Part shown: positions 1-10,652 of the stretch, piece by piece
How the letters are laid out: every line of letters begins with the position of its first letter
Position numbering within the stretch: the first letter of the stretch is position 1
Assembly (NCBI RefSeq): GCF_000004075.3
Contig: NC_026656.2
Location: forward strand, 19,230,607-19,294,606
From: Cucumis sativus
Lineage: Eukaryota; Streptophyta; Magnoliopsida; Cucurbitales; Cucurbitaceae
Direction: 5' to 3'
DNA length: 64,000 nt
Position numbers and translations under genes: made by a program
The notes under the pieces: generated by a model
What the model was told of the DNA's origin: nothing
Seen by the model: only the letters and a program-made list of their open reading frames with translations
The model's database searches: none

Positions 1-141
1 GGAAGTGCTTTTAACAAACTGCTTAGCCGCCTTGCAGCCGAAGGCCACGACCTATCCGCTCCAGTTGATCTTAAAAATCACTGGGCAAAGCATGGAACAA
101 ATCGTTACATCACCATCAAGTAGAGTCACTAGCTTATTAAG
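1..141 (+). CDS. C-terminal exon of an unrecognised protein (5' end outside window)
   Basis: From base 1, frame 1 is open for 46 codons and ends in TAG at 139-141. It reads [20 protein letters not shown], then a segment ending NRYITIK. Composition is protein-like (Leu/Ala/Lys/His rich, no low complexity). The GC content of about 48 percent is far above the flanking DNA, and the frame is open right up to the window edge, so this is taken as the tail of a gene starting upstream. An AATAAA at 240-245 could serve as poly(A) signal. The tail is short and basic. I do not recognise the family and assign no function. A different ATG-started frame (5-196) overlaps but looks less like protein. The gene converges on the minus-strand snoRNA locus that follows. 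Confidence 0.5.
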
Positions 142-480
142 GAAGAGTAGCTTACAAAGAGTAGAAAGAAATGGAAGGAATTCCCAAAGTAGCTAAGGCA
201 AACAACTGCCTCAGAATTTCCTTTCGCTTTCAGCTAAAGAATAAAGGATAGAATAACATCCATAAAAAAAAAAAAGGAGTTGGAAGCTATCTCTCGCCTT
301 CAACTTCAAAGGTTTCTCAGCCTCTCACATTCATCAAGTATGTTCGAAAGTAAGGCCAGAGCCAAGTTCTTCAAAGAGCCCATTGCAATTCTTTACTTTC
401 CACTTTTTTTTGAAGTGCTTTTCTCTTTAAAGCCATGGCGAGATCCTACTTGGTTCAAATAACTGTAAAGGTATGTGTTT
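142..480 (+). other. 3' UTR and downstream flank of the first gene
   Basis: No further coding frame is supported here. The stretch has an AATAAA at 240-245, an A-tract at 264-276 and moderately GC-richer sequence to about 430. Short ATG frames at 280-462 show no family signature. Confidence 0.4.
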
Positions 481-837
481 ATTGGTATTATGTTGAGGGT
501 TGTACTTGTATCAGAATGTGGCCCGTCATCATTTTGTAGCATTAAGTCTGTATTATCTTACAAGATGCATCTGTTTATGCATCTTCAGTGAAACTCAATC
601 CATTAGGTACAATGTTATAATCATCAGCAGCTCATGAACTCTTCCACTGTCATTATCTTAAAGTTCGTCCTAGGTTATTTTACAGTCATACTCATCTCCA
701 AGTTAATCCAACCTGTAATTGAATCAGCCAAGCAGATTGGTTCAACGGATTAACATTGGTTTCTTGGGGTTGAAAAGAGAAAAAAAGTTAATGAATTAAA
801 AGCAAAACCTTCACAAACTATTGAAAATTGCTTAATC

Positions 838-925
838 AAGTTTATGTCAGATCATGAATCATCAGCATCAAAAAATCAGACAGGGATAACTGATATTTCA
901 TGTTTTCATCACCCACATCACTTGA
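838..925 (-). ncRNA. snoR38: box C/D snoRNA guiding 25S rRNA (snR38/snoR38 type)
   Basis: Read on the minus strand: C box GTGATGA (rc 906-912), guide, D' box CTGA (rc 876-879), C' box CTGATGA (rc 859-865), D box CTGA (rc 847-850). The guide next to D' is complementary over 13 nt to the universally conserved 25S/28S segment ACAGGGATAACTG of the peptidyl-transferase loop. The fifth base from D' faces the middle G of GGG. By my numbering from memory that is the residue methylated by yeast snR38 (25S Gm2815). The flanks contain CAAGT and ACTTG, which can form an external closing stem. Role: directs fibrillarin-dependent 2'-O-methylation in the nucleolus. It shares a locus with two other snoRNAs on the same strand, which suggests a polycistronic precursor. 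Exact ends are estimated. Confidence 0.82.
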
Positions 926-1061
926 ACAAGAACTAAACACCAAATTTTGTTTTTAAAAACACTACATTATCCCTTAAAATTGGCAATTCATTTCCAGACA
1001 AAAATCCGAAGAAAATATTTCATGCAAAACTGATGAATGTGTTTCAGAGTAGAAAAGCAAA

Positions 1062-1168
1062 AGGGTGTGAGCCTCAGACCGTCCTAGTTCAAAAAAGTTT
1101 CAACACCAATGCAAATATTACATTTTTGCATATCTGTCAACCAAAAAACTGTTCATCACCGGCCACAC
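1062..1168 (-). ncRNA. box C/D snoRNA guiding 18S rRNA at ACCGTCCTAGT
   Basis: Minus strand: C box GTGATGA (rc 1153-1159) and D box CTGA (rc 1074-1077). The guide directly upstream of D, GAACTAGGACGGT, is complementary over 11 nt to the conserved 18S sequence ACCGTCCTAGT (within GATACCGTCCTAGTCTCAACC). The D+5 rule places methylation on the U of ACCGU. The ends form a good terminal stem: GTGTG at 5' pairs with CACAC at 3', followed by CC/GG with one bulge. An internal hairpin (ATGCAAA / TTTGCAT) sits between the boxes and shortens the spacing. I believe a corresponding plant 18S Um near position 1013 is known, but I give no snoRNA name because I cannot verify it. It lies between the other two snoRNAs in the same orientation. 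Confidence 0.82.
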
Positions 1169-1249
1169 ATTAGAACAAAGCAAACAAAAAAAAAAGTAAA
1201 ACAAACCCTAAGAAAAAAATCGATGAGAAAACAACAATTCCAAAAAACT

Positions 1250-1335
1250 ATACACTGTCAGAGTTTGAAATATCAGCACTTGAAATCAGCCAGGGATAAC
1301 TGTACATTTCATGGTTTCTCATCATCCAGAGGAAG
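1250..1335 (-). ncRNA. snoR38: second box C/D snoRNA with the same 25S guide (snR38/snoR38 type)
   Basis: Minus strand: C box ATGATGA (rc 1319-1325), guide, D' box CTGA (rc 1286-1289), a degenerate C' around GTGCTGATA, D box CTGA (rc 1258-1261). The guide matches the 25S rRNA CAGGGATAACTG over 12 nt. The base next to D' is mismatched, but D'+5 selects the same G as the snoRNA at 838-925. Apart from guide and boxes the two copies have diverged, as expected for an old tandem duplication. Function: 2'-O-methylation of the peptidyl-transferase-centre G. The terminal stem is weak (CTG/CAG), so the ends are approximate. Confidence 0.8.
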
Positions 1336-1444
1336 AAAAAATCACAAGCAGAAACACTTTCAAAGAAAACAGCGAGTTCAAATCCATAAAACAAATATTT
1401 AAAAAAAAAAAAACGGAAGAAAACTAAATGAATTTGCGTAGGAG

Positions 1445-1545
1445 AGGCATCAGATCTTCCTATACAAAGTGGTTAATCACAATGCTCCAAGTTCGTAAAC
1501 TAGAGCATTCTACCATTCGTAAGTTCGTCATTTGCGCTCTTCCGA
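1445..1545 (-). ncRNA. candidate box C/D snoRNA, possible 25S guide
   Basis: Minus strand: a D box CTGA (rc 1450-1453) preceded by TATAGGAAGAT. Its ATAGGAAGA part is complementary over 9 nt to 25S TCTTCCTAT (in GGCTCTTCCTATCATTG). The C box is imperfect (ATGACGA, rc about 1525-1531). Flanks GAGcGCA and TGCCTC can pair with one bulge. It lies in line with the three firmer snoRNAs and between them and the promoter, which raises its odds. The short guide and non-consensus C box keep confidence low. Confidence 0.35.
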
Positions 1546-1974
1546 GTACGAACTCAAAATCAATTGCAGAAGTCGCAAGATGAAAAGGTGATCACACCGA
1601 CGTAGTCTGGAAGATCTAAACATGAACGTGAAAAAGAAAAGAAATGAATTGAAGAACACATAAAAAAAAAAAAAATCAAAGCGGCTGAGGATCTTGGAAA
1701 AGGCGGCGTTCTACACTGGGGGGTTAGGGTTTTGAATTGAGAAGAAGAATAAACATATTGGAGGTTTTATAACCGTTCTAGCCGGTAATTGCGAGAATAC
1801 AATCTCGATTTGGACAAAACTTTGGACGGCTGTGATTTGTAGAAGAAAATCCTGCGGCTTGATCGATCTATGTGTAGAAACGCTGGGCCGGTGATGAAGT
1901 TGTATATCACAGACGAATTATGTTGAAACACGCAATCGCTGTATGTCACGAGCATGGCTCGATGTAGGTGTTTT
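1546..1974 (-). other. leader or spacer of the snoRNA transcript
   Basis: About 430 bp of moderate GC between promoter and first snoRNA. A 62-codon minus-strand ATG frame (1767-1955) lies here but has no recognisable family. No tRNA B-box and no further C/D pair were found. It may be a processed leader. Confidence 0.35.
1724..1732 (-). promoter_or_regulatory. telo-box (AAACCCTAA)
   Basis: The + strand TTAGGGTTT is AAACCCTAA on the minus strand, about 250 bp inside the presumed start of the snoRNA transcript. Telo-boxes often sit just downstream of site II elements in genes of the translation machinery, matching the snoRNA content. Confidence 0.55.
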
Positions 1975-2055
1975 TTCTCTGGGCTTGATTAGTTTGGGCT
2001 TTTAAATAGTGAATTATGGGCCACTTACGACTATGGGTCTATGGGCCCTTTTAAA
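1975..2055 (-). promoter_or_regulatory. promoter of the snoRNA cluster (site II / UP1-like elements and TATA)
   Basis: On the minus strand the order is GGGCCCATAG, GGCCCATAATTC, a TATA-like CTATTTAAAAG, then AAGCCCA twice. GGCCCA/AGCCCA (site II) elements together with telo-boxes are the known promoter signature of plant ribosomal-protein and snoRNA genes. The start of transcription probably lies near 1960-1980. Nothing coding is seen on the + side, so the elements are assigned to the minus-strand non-coding transcript. Confidence 0.6.
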
Positions 2056-2094
2056 GAATATTTGAAAACCTTTCAATTGTTAGCGATCCTTTAG

Positions 2095-2530
2095 GGTAAT
2101 ACAATTGGTAGTACTTGAAAGCTAATAATCGAACAGCGATTCTAATGACTAACCATCATTGACATAATAATTAAGTGTATAACAATATTTGAAAAAAAAA
2201 AATTATAAATATAGAAAAATTTACTGGCGATTGACTTTTATGACTGATAGACCCTCGTGATCTATTATTGATAGACGATATAGTTGGTAGTCTATCACTA
2301 ATAGACAATACAAGTCCATTAGTGTTAGAAGTTTACCACGAATGAGTGTGTTGTATTTTAAATTTTTTAAAATGTTGCTAATGCTAATATTTCGTATCTG
2401 ATTGCTATATTAACTTATGTTTCATAAATATAGCAAAATTTATTCGTGATGACATAGTAGTTGATAGACTCTTAGTGATAAACTATACTATCATCGATCA
2501 ACTTTGAGAGCAAGATGTAAAGTTTGATAT
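2095..2530. repeat. dispersed repeat with TCTATCA/TGATAGA inverted phrases
   Basis: The block contains repeated phrases such as ttgatagac, gtctatcactaatagac and gttgatagactcttagtgataaac, flanked by 'ataaatatagaaaaatt' and 'ataaatatagcaaaatt'. I associate this mix with very common short intergenic elements in cucurbit genomes, from memory and not checked. Decayed parts of the same phrases occur near 15285-15440, 27280-27420 and 62680-62760. Confidence 0.4.
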
Positions 2531-3427
2531 ATTTGTTTTATTTTTCATTGTGTTAATATCATTTAATACATAATTTGTTGTATTTGGAACAAAATCATTA
2601 TCGTATTCATGACGAAATGTATACATCGATCTTGACTATTCACTGGTTAACAAATGATAGGTGATAAGACTTGTTTTATGTAACTTTGATATCGTTCAGA
2701 TTGTGTAGTCTCGTTCACACCATATGTGCTGAAAAAGTGATCACAAACGAGAACGTCTCACACTAAAGGTAAAAAGAATTATTGTAAAGACAACCTTGGC
2801 CCGTCGTATTTTCATTTTCGTGAGGTCGATATGATTCAACTTTGTTTGGAGGTTTCCAATCTCTTACATCTAAGACCCACACTAATGATTGCTTCAACAC
2901 AAATATTTGGGAATGAGATAACCAAATCTAACCACCACTATATTCATGATCTTAAATTTCCATCGATACATCAACGTTTCCATCAATATTTCAACATTTC
3001 TATTGGTTCAATGTTAATACGAGAGGTGAATTGTTATTTTCCATTAAAATGTATAGACAATTACCAAATACAAAAAAAAAAAAAAAAAACCATATAAATA
3101 ATATGCATGCATGCATGTTCATATTTTGCTTGAAAAAACTATTAAATATTCACTTACTAATTTATTTTATTTGTAATATTTATAAAAATATTCACCGAAA
3201 TCAATCTTTTATGGATATTTCCATTAAAATTTTGGTAAAATGAAAGACGTTATTATTTTCGTTTACATTATATATTTTAAACCTAACCATATTCCTAAAA
3301 AACTATATTTAGCTACAAAATCAAAGTGGTTAAGAAAGCATATGGTGAAGACATTTCCAAACCCAACTTTACAAGCACACAACAAAAAATGAAAAAGCAT
3401 TAACGTAATTTAGAAGGAACGTAATTC

Positions 3428-3445
3428 ATATATATATATATATAT
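3428..3445. repeat. (AT)n microsatellite
   Basis: Uninterrupted AT dinucleotide run of about nine units in intergenic DNA. Confidence 0.8.
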
Positions 3446-5124
3446 TCAAGTGAAAATTAAACTTAGGTGTCTGCCACTACAGTGACTACACTGAACATAA
3501 AATTAAAATTGTATCCTTGAAAACTTTATATTATAATTATGTCATATAGATAAAGAGTATGTTTGGAATTGTGGGACCTAAATAGGATTTTTGCTTAAAA
3601 ATTGAAGGCTTTTTTTTTTTGAAAAGTTTGGGAGTAAGCATCAGTAGCTCTCAAGCTGCATCAATAACTGACCTTATTAACTTTCAATTTTGTGTCTCTA
3701 CAAAAATATATCAACCAAAACAGGTCCCACTTCTTCAATATAAATCACAATCATTTCCACCAACTTTGATTATAGGATTATCTTAACAAAACAATATTCC
3801 ATTTTCCCTAATAATAATAACAACAATCTATTGGATGAGGAATTTCTCAGATTCCCAAGTTTTGGATTAAGGATTTTGATTGATCATGGGATGGATTATT
3901 AGATGGAGAATCTAAACCGCCAAATTCACGGAGGGTAATTACGTCATTTTCTACTTTTGTTCGACCATCGACAGGCAATCTCTTAATTGGTATTAATCCA
4001 AGTGTGAATTAAAAATCAATTTTATTAATAAACTTCGAAGATGTATTGTGTCAATTATTCAAACCCTAATTAAAAAAGAGACGAAGAGGAGGATGATTGG
4101 TCCAAAATATGCTAAACTAAATAATTATTAGAAAATCTTAGATCCAAAATGGTTAGAAAAGATTATTTTGTGTTAATTAATTCAAAGCTACATATTTAAT
4201 ATATGCATAGATTTGATTCCATTGATATATAATAATTAGGTTTCCAAATTATTTTGCATTAGCCTACACCTCAAAATAATCTTCATTTGTCCCTTTATAA
4301 ACCATTATCAAAAGTGGTCCTTCCAAATTGTATGGGTTCAAAATGATTGATGTTCTGCCAACTAACAACATATATCAAAATTTTGAACAACATTCAATTA
4401 ATTTAGTTTCGTATTTATTGAAATTGATTTGGTCATTCGCTTAAACTTCTAAGTTAATTATTAGTGTTATAGATCATTTAGTTTTACTTTTATAACCCAT
4501 AGTAATATGATTACAAATTCAAGTGAAAATAGTTTTTGTTAGATAGATCAATAGACAGTATAAGAAAACAGGAAAAATAAACAACTTCCTCGAATGCTAA
4601 ATACACTGAACATAATAGATCGATAATTATATATAACACATTCAATGTCAAAGAATCTCACTATATAGGAAAACTATATAAAAACTCTTATTATCACAGT
4701 GTTCACTATTATGCAAACATCGTCTATCATCATTTGTAATTCAGATTAAAGTAATATGCACTACGAGCACGGGTTATTATAATTCAAGTATCATGATAAC
4801 AAATTCAACGTGGAAGCAACCAATTATTTATTTATTTATTTTAAATGGAAGGAAGTTAAAAAGAAAATAAGAAAAATAGGAGGGACCAAAAAAAATGTAC
4901 ACAAATATATGATAAGGGAAGGTCCCAAGTTTTATCCCAAAAGGAAAGAAAAAAGAAGAAGAAGGTAAGTGGTCACAATGTGGGAGCAGTTTTTCAAATC
5001 ATGGCCTTTGAAAAGTACTTTTCTTTCTTTCTTTATATTATTTATTATGATTATGAGAATAATGAAATTTCTTTAAAAAGAGTTGTTTAATTAAATTATA
5101 TAAGGTTGGCTCATAAATCTTTCC

Positions 5125-5149
5125 ATGAAAGATGAAAGATGAAAGATGA
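5125..5149. repeat. 7-bp tandem repeat (ATGAAAG)
   Basis: Three full copies of ATGAAAG plus a partial copy. Intergenic. Confidence 0.7.
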
Positions 5150-5283
5150 CTAGTCGGTGGAGTGTCATATGCTTCTTCCACCTAAGATCCTCTTATTTAT
5201 TCATTTCTTCCCTAAATTTCAACTTTGGTCCCAACTAAAGGATATACCCAATTTCATTATCTTTTTTATTTAAAACAAAAAAA

Positions 5284-5308
5284 ATTATTATTATTATTAT
5301 TATTATTA
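5284..5308. repeat. (ATT)n microsatellite
   Basis: About eight ATT units in a row in AT-rich intergenic DNA. Confidence 0.8.
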
Positions 5309-8300
5309 AATTTAATTTTTTGATTTATTATTATTGACCAAGGGGTAAAATGTTACATTTTATTTTTATTATTTTTTAAATATTGGGCTCATTAATTTCA
5401 TTGTACTAAGTTTTAAAAGTTTGTAAATAAAATCTAACAAAATATAGTAAAATTTGAAAGACTAATTTGAAATTTTACTTTACTTTTGTAAATATTCTCA
5501 ACAATTTGATAATCATTTCAAAATTTGTAGTCTAATATTTTTCTAAAAGTAAAATTAATAATTTAATTTTAAAAACATTTGTAAAAATAGTAAAATAAAT
5601 TAAAATATTTATAAATTATAGCAAAATTTTAAATTTTATCAATGAATAACTATCCGTCATATAATTTAATATAAGTTGTAAATATTTGATAAAATTTGGT
5701 GTTTTTGAAAATTTCTTTAAAATTTAAATTTTATGTCTTTTGCATTAATTTATTAAAAAAACTACTTTGATTTCTTAGTTAATTCAAAATATTATAAAAA
5801 GGTTAAACCATTGTCAACTAAATTTAAATAGTTGGAAGGTGAAACTATCTCTCAAACCTACACGAAATTACTAAAAAAATTTAGAAAGCAATATTAACGG
5901 TTATCTTATCCACTAAGCTATGTCCAGATTAATTGATCACTAGAAGCACTAAAGTCGTCAAGTGAAATTTTCCTTAATATGCAAATTCTTTTGTACAAGT
6001 AACAAAAAGCTTTATAAACTCATAAACATCAAAGATTAAATTATAAACCTACCACAACCGAGACTTGTTAAAAACCCTAAAATTTGAACCTAAATATCGT
6101 AGGATTGAATATTTGTGGTACGGGATATGTGAAAATCCGAGAATAAAAGAAACACCATTAACTATAATATTTGAAACAGTAATAAAAGGGGTAGGTGGGA
6201 GAATTTGGTGTTAGTTGATTAAGTTGAATACAATAGAAGAAATGAATGATTGAGATTTGAAGCCAAACAAATAAGATTAAAGAGGAAAGAATGAGGGAGT
6301 GAGAGAGTTGTTGGTTGGTATTGCTACACACATGTATAAATATGCCCTTTTGTAATTAACAATATGGTTGGTTTATGTATACATGACAGACTGGGAAATA
6401 TATATATATGTGATAGTATATTTCATTTTTGCATCTATTGAAGAGATCACTGTTGCAAGAAAATGAAGTTTATAAAAAGAGTGAGACATATGGTTTATAT
6501 TTTACAATCTGGATTGATTTTCATTGGTTTGGTGGGTGGGATGAGACATATTGATTAATTTCTTTACAAGATTTGTAATGAGTGTTGTTTATTCCACCTT
6601 TTGTTTTGTGTTATCAGTAGTCAATTTTATATGATGTTGGTAGGAAGGTAGAAGGGAAGGATTTTGGTTCAGTTCCGAATTAAAAAGGAAACGTTGTTTA
6701 GTGATACGTTATCTACTTAATTAGTAAACTAAAAGAATTGAGCATACAATAATCATTTTACTAATTGCGTAAATAATTTCCCTCAAATCTTAACGACAAA
6801 TTTTCAGGCCATTTGTACGCACAACTGTTTACCTGGTGTGTTTTGATTGATTTTTGAAGTGTTTAATTTTTAAAATAAATTGAGGTGTTTGACGTTTGTT
6901 TAAAATAAATTATTTTAGAGAAAATGCATTTAACCAAATTTTAGAATAAATGTTTATTTGGTGTTTAATGAAAAATTCCTTCCAAATGTGTATTTTTCTC
7001 CATCTGTTTCTTCTATTTCTTTTTACTATCTATTTTTATCTTTCTGTCAAATCTACTTCGTCTTTACATCTATGGAATAAATCACGAGGACGTCAATGAA
7101 GAACACGATCGTTCGGTTTGTGAAATACAAATGAATTAAGAACGTTATTTATCTTATTTATATTTTGTTGTTGGAAATCAATTATTATTTTTATGTAGTT
7201 ATGTATTTGCATTTCAAGATATTTGTACTTTTAAAATTAAATTGTCTAAAATAATAATAATAACAAAATTAATATTTAGTTTCAAGTATTTAAAAAATTA
7301 ATAATTTCAAGATAACCTGTTATTAGTTTTTTAAAAAAGTTAAAAAAAATTAAAATATGTGTATTTCGTTATGAAATTAATTTATAATATTTAATAATCC
7401 TTTATAGTAATTTAATGTATGTATAAAACATTATTAGTATAGGACAAATTAAGCATATTTTTAACGTTTATAAATATGTCAAATTAAACATGTAAGTATT
7501 TATATTTTAAACTCATTTTGCAATTTTTCTTTTTCAAATGTACTCTTAAAAAGATATTTTTTTTCGAAAACAATGGACGTGAACCCTTAATATATTTGTT
7601 ACCATGGATGATTAATAAAATGAGATGAGACTATATATGGTTGGTGTTTTCAAAATGCATTCACTCACTTAGTTATGGATAAAGTTGTGTAGAATTGGGA
7701 GTCTTTAATTCTAATTTGTACTCCATTTTCTAAATGGTTCACGTTGAATATGTCTTGTGATATTTTCGTGTAATTGTTTGGTTTTAGTTATTTCCTAGAT
7801 CTTTCAACTCGTATTTAAAAAATGAAAGGTTATATCAATAATCGCTAGATAATTTTGAAGTATTTAGTAAATTTTGTAATATATGAGTTAAACTTAGAAT
7901 CAAGATGATTGATAATTACTATTACGTGAAGTTGCAGTATGTAAATTAAATTATTTAATATACTGAAATTTTCATTTTTCATACTCAGTTATAACAACTC
8001 TCCAAATTAAGCCAGTTGAAATTAATATAAAGTCTACATTATAATGTATCACGACATCTTAACCTTCAAAGTTTTCGATGTTTTTATATTTAACAAAATA
8101 TTTCATATGATATAAAAGTTTGTTCACATTCAACCAAAATACTCAATCGTTTTCTTATTTGACAATATGCAAGAGTAGAGAATCGAACGTCTAACTTTAA
8201 CGTCAAAATCTAGACTTTATGTCAATCAAATTATACTAATGTTGACATTTAATTCAACCCATACTTCTTTTTTAGAAAGATCAAATCTTTCATCTCAAAA

Positions 8301-10072
8301 ATAAAAAAACGGTGTTAGTTATTGTTGAGCTAATCTCACTGTAGCTACAAAAAAATTTAGAACTCAAATAACTTGAAGTTATTATTGACATATCACAGGA
8401 TATAGTCCCAATATTCATTTAAAAGAATAGAAGACACTCAATTCTTGGAAGCTTTACTCACAATACTATTTTTTTTTTTTGTGAGATGAATCTTTTTGTA
8501 AATCACTTTTGAAGAGCATCTTCCTTTTAAAGATATGCTTGGTAGAATATGAGAATTTATGAACATGCACAGCACTTTTACTAAAGAGATAATGTAATGG
8601 ACTATTATTATTATTAGGTTGACTGAATATACATATCATCTGTTACAACAAAATCATGAGATGAGATGACTTTATATCATACATTATAATTGACACCCAA
8701 ACTTTGGGATCAAAATCAAAACATATATAGTGGATTATACGTGGCAATTTCCCTAAGGCACTAATCCATTCCTAATCCCACTAATTATTTACTACTTTAC
8801 TTTGTAATTTAACTAAAATAGTATTATTTGGACGGACTCGCAAAATGACAAAATTATCCCTCCCGTTTCATTTGGCTCCGTCGATGCGCCAGCTCATCTC
8901 TTTCTCCACGTGGCAGTTGAAGACAAAAGAGCTACACATGCACGCCGGAGGGTATAGCAGTAAATTTGCATTGAGATTGAAAACAATACTTTTGTAATTG
9001 AATACAAAATTAATTTTAATTTTGATATTAGTGTTTATATTTATATTTGAATAAAACACAGTACAGTTTTTTAATATATATTTTATAATTAAAATAGAAA
9101 TAATTATAAATATAATAATTAAATATACAACAACTGTTTAATTTCTATCAGTCACAAATTTTTCTATATTTATAAAAAATATTGTTATATATTTAATTGT
9201 TTTATAATTATGTTTAAAAACATTAATATATTTTAAAGATTAGACATACTACTGGATATATATATTATTTTATTTATAGATTTCATAGGGTAAGTAACTA
9301 AATGTATATTTGTTTTTATATTGATATTTATTATTTAAATTTGTGATAGGATGATTATTTAAAATTTTATCAAAATAAAAACACATGTACTTTGTATTAA
9401 AAGATTAAAGATTTAATCACATTTTCACGATGAACCTCAACTAAATTATTTTTTTTACAAAAGCATATAACTTAGAAGCACATTTCGATATAATTATGAA
9501 ATATAGAATATAAAAACATAGGTAAACCTTTGAAAACATGTAATAAAAAAGCATATAATAAAAGGGAAAAGAAAGAGGAAAGAATTCGTCTATTTGCAAA
9601 AAACGCAGCGTAAAAAGAGGGAGGTGGCATCTCTTTTCCTTTCCCTAAGTTACCGTTGCTTCTTTTATTTAACTAAGCTAAGGTCTTAATTAATCACTTG
9701 GGACCCACTATATTAAATGTCATTATTCCTTAATTACAACTTCTAATCAGACAAAAGTAAAGGCAAAAAAAAAGTTAACATTATCTTTAAGCCTCAGAGT
9801 AACTGTCAACCTGTCATTGAAGAGAAAAGAAAAAAGAAAGAAAATCTAAAATAGTGAATCATAAAATAGGTTTTAAAATTAAGGAAAAATATAAAAAATA
9901 GTGAAGTGACAAATTATTTACAGTTTGTCTGGTGGGTTTTTTTTTTTTTTTTTTTCTTTTTCATCAAAGGTAAAATTGGGTTTAAATTAACTATGTTTAA
10001 ATTATATTAACTAAAATAAACAAAAGCTAAGATTAGAAGAGCTTATCGTCAATGTAGAGTATAGTAATTAGT

Positions 10073-10097
10073 AATCACTAATCACTAATCACTAATC
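10073..10097. repeat. 8-bp tandem repeat (AATCACTA)
   Basis: Three full copies of AATCACTA followed by a truncated fourth, about 0.5 kb upstream of the IQD gene. Confidence 0.75.
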
Positions 10098-10299
10098 AAA
10101 ATAAAATTTAATTTGATGTAAATTAAGAAAAAAGGAGTTTTCACGAGATGGAGAGTAAAAAGCAGAGAGGAAAATGAGAAATTATCGCGATTTTATAAAC
10201 TATTTATCTTGAGAAATTGCGGATTTATTTGATTTATATATTTGTGTTAATTATTTAAAAGCAATAATATATTTTTGTTTTTTCCCGAACGGTCTGAAA

Positions 10300-10652
10300 A
10301 ATAGACAGCATCTATTTGAGACGAAGAGAATAGGAAGAGGCTTAGAGATCTGACAGCTTCTTCTTCTCGTCTCCTTTGAATTTCTTCTGATCATTGTTGA
10401 GGTTGATGGAGCCGTTCCCATGCCGGAATTCAACTGAAGAACTGAGCTAGATTTAAGGTTTGCTTTAAGATCCGTTTCTCTCTCTATCTCTCTCTCTCTC
10501 TCTCTCTCTTCTTTACACCATCTCTACTTTTCTCTTTTCCTCTCTCGCTCGCTACAATTCCCAAGACCCCGCACCATTACAGGCCGTTTTGTCCCCTGCA
10601 CAGAGTGAGAGAGAAAGGGAGACGCACAGAGAGAGATTCGGATAACTTCAAC
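10300..10652 (+). promoter_or_regulatory. 5' UTR / proximal promoter of the IQD gene with (CT)n tract
   Basis: GC content rises from about 10310. A pyrimidine tract, mostly (CT)n, runs 10477-10510 and is followed by further CT-rich leader, a common arrangement in plant 5' UTRs. The leader ends at the ATG at 10653 in the context CAACATGG. The transcription start was not determined. Confidence 0.5.
10477..10510. repeat. (CT)n microsatellite in the IQD leader
   Basis: Near-perfect CT run with one A interruption. Such tracts are often length-polymorphic. Confidence 0.8.

Larger units (their letters stand above)
2060..10300. other. gene-free AT-rich intergenic region
   Basis: No coding frame longer than about 90 codons with protein-like composition was found. 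The region holds an old repeat-like block (2095-2530), an (AT)n at 3428-3445, a 7-bp tandem repeat (5125-5149), (ATT)n at 5284-5308, a 19-T tract at 9937-9955 and an 8-bp tandem repeat at 10073-10097. A less AT-rich patch at 2690-2830 could be a relic of older sequence. I see no further genes. Confidence 0.5.

Noticed and set aside
505-640. Possible further box C/D snoRNA on the minus strand (CTGATGA at rc 621-627, CTGA at rc 585-588 and rc 511-514)
   Set aside because: No rRNA complementarity that I recognise next to either D box, and the spacings are unusual.
1109-1402. 97-codon + strand frame
   Set aside because: Lies antisense across two snoRNAs and is Lys/Gln low-complexity.
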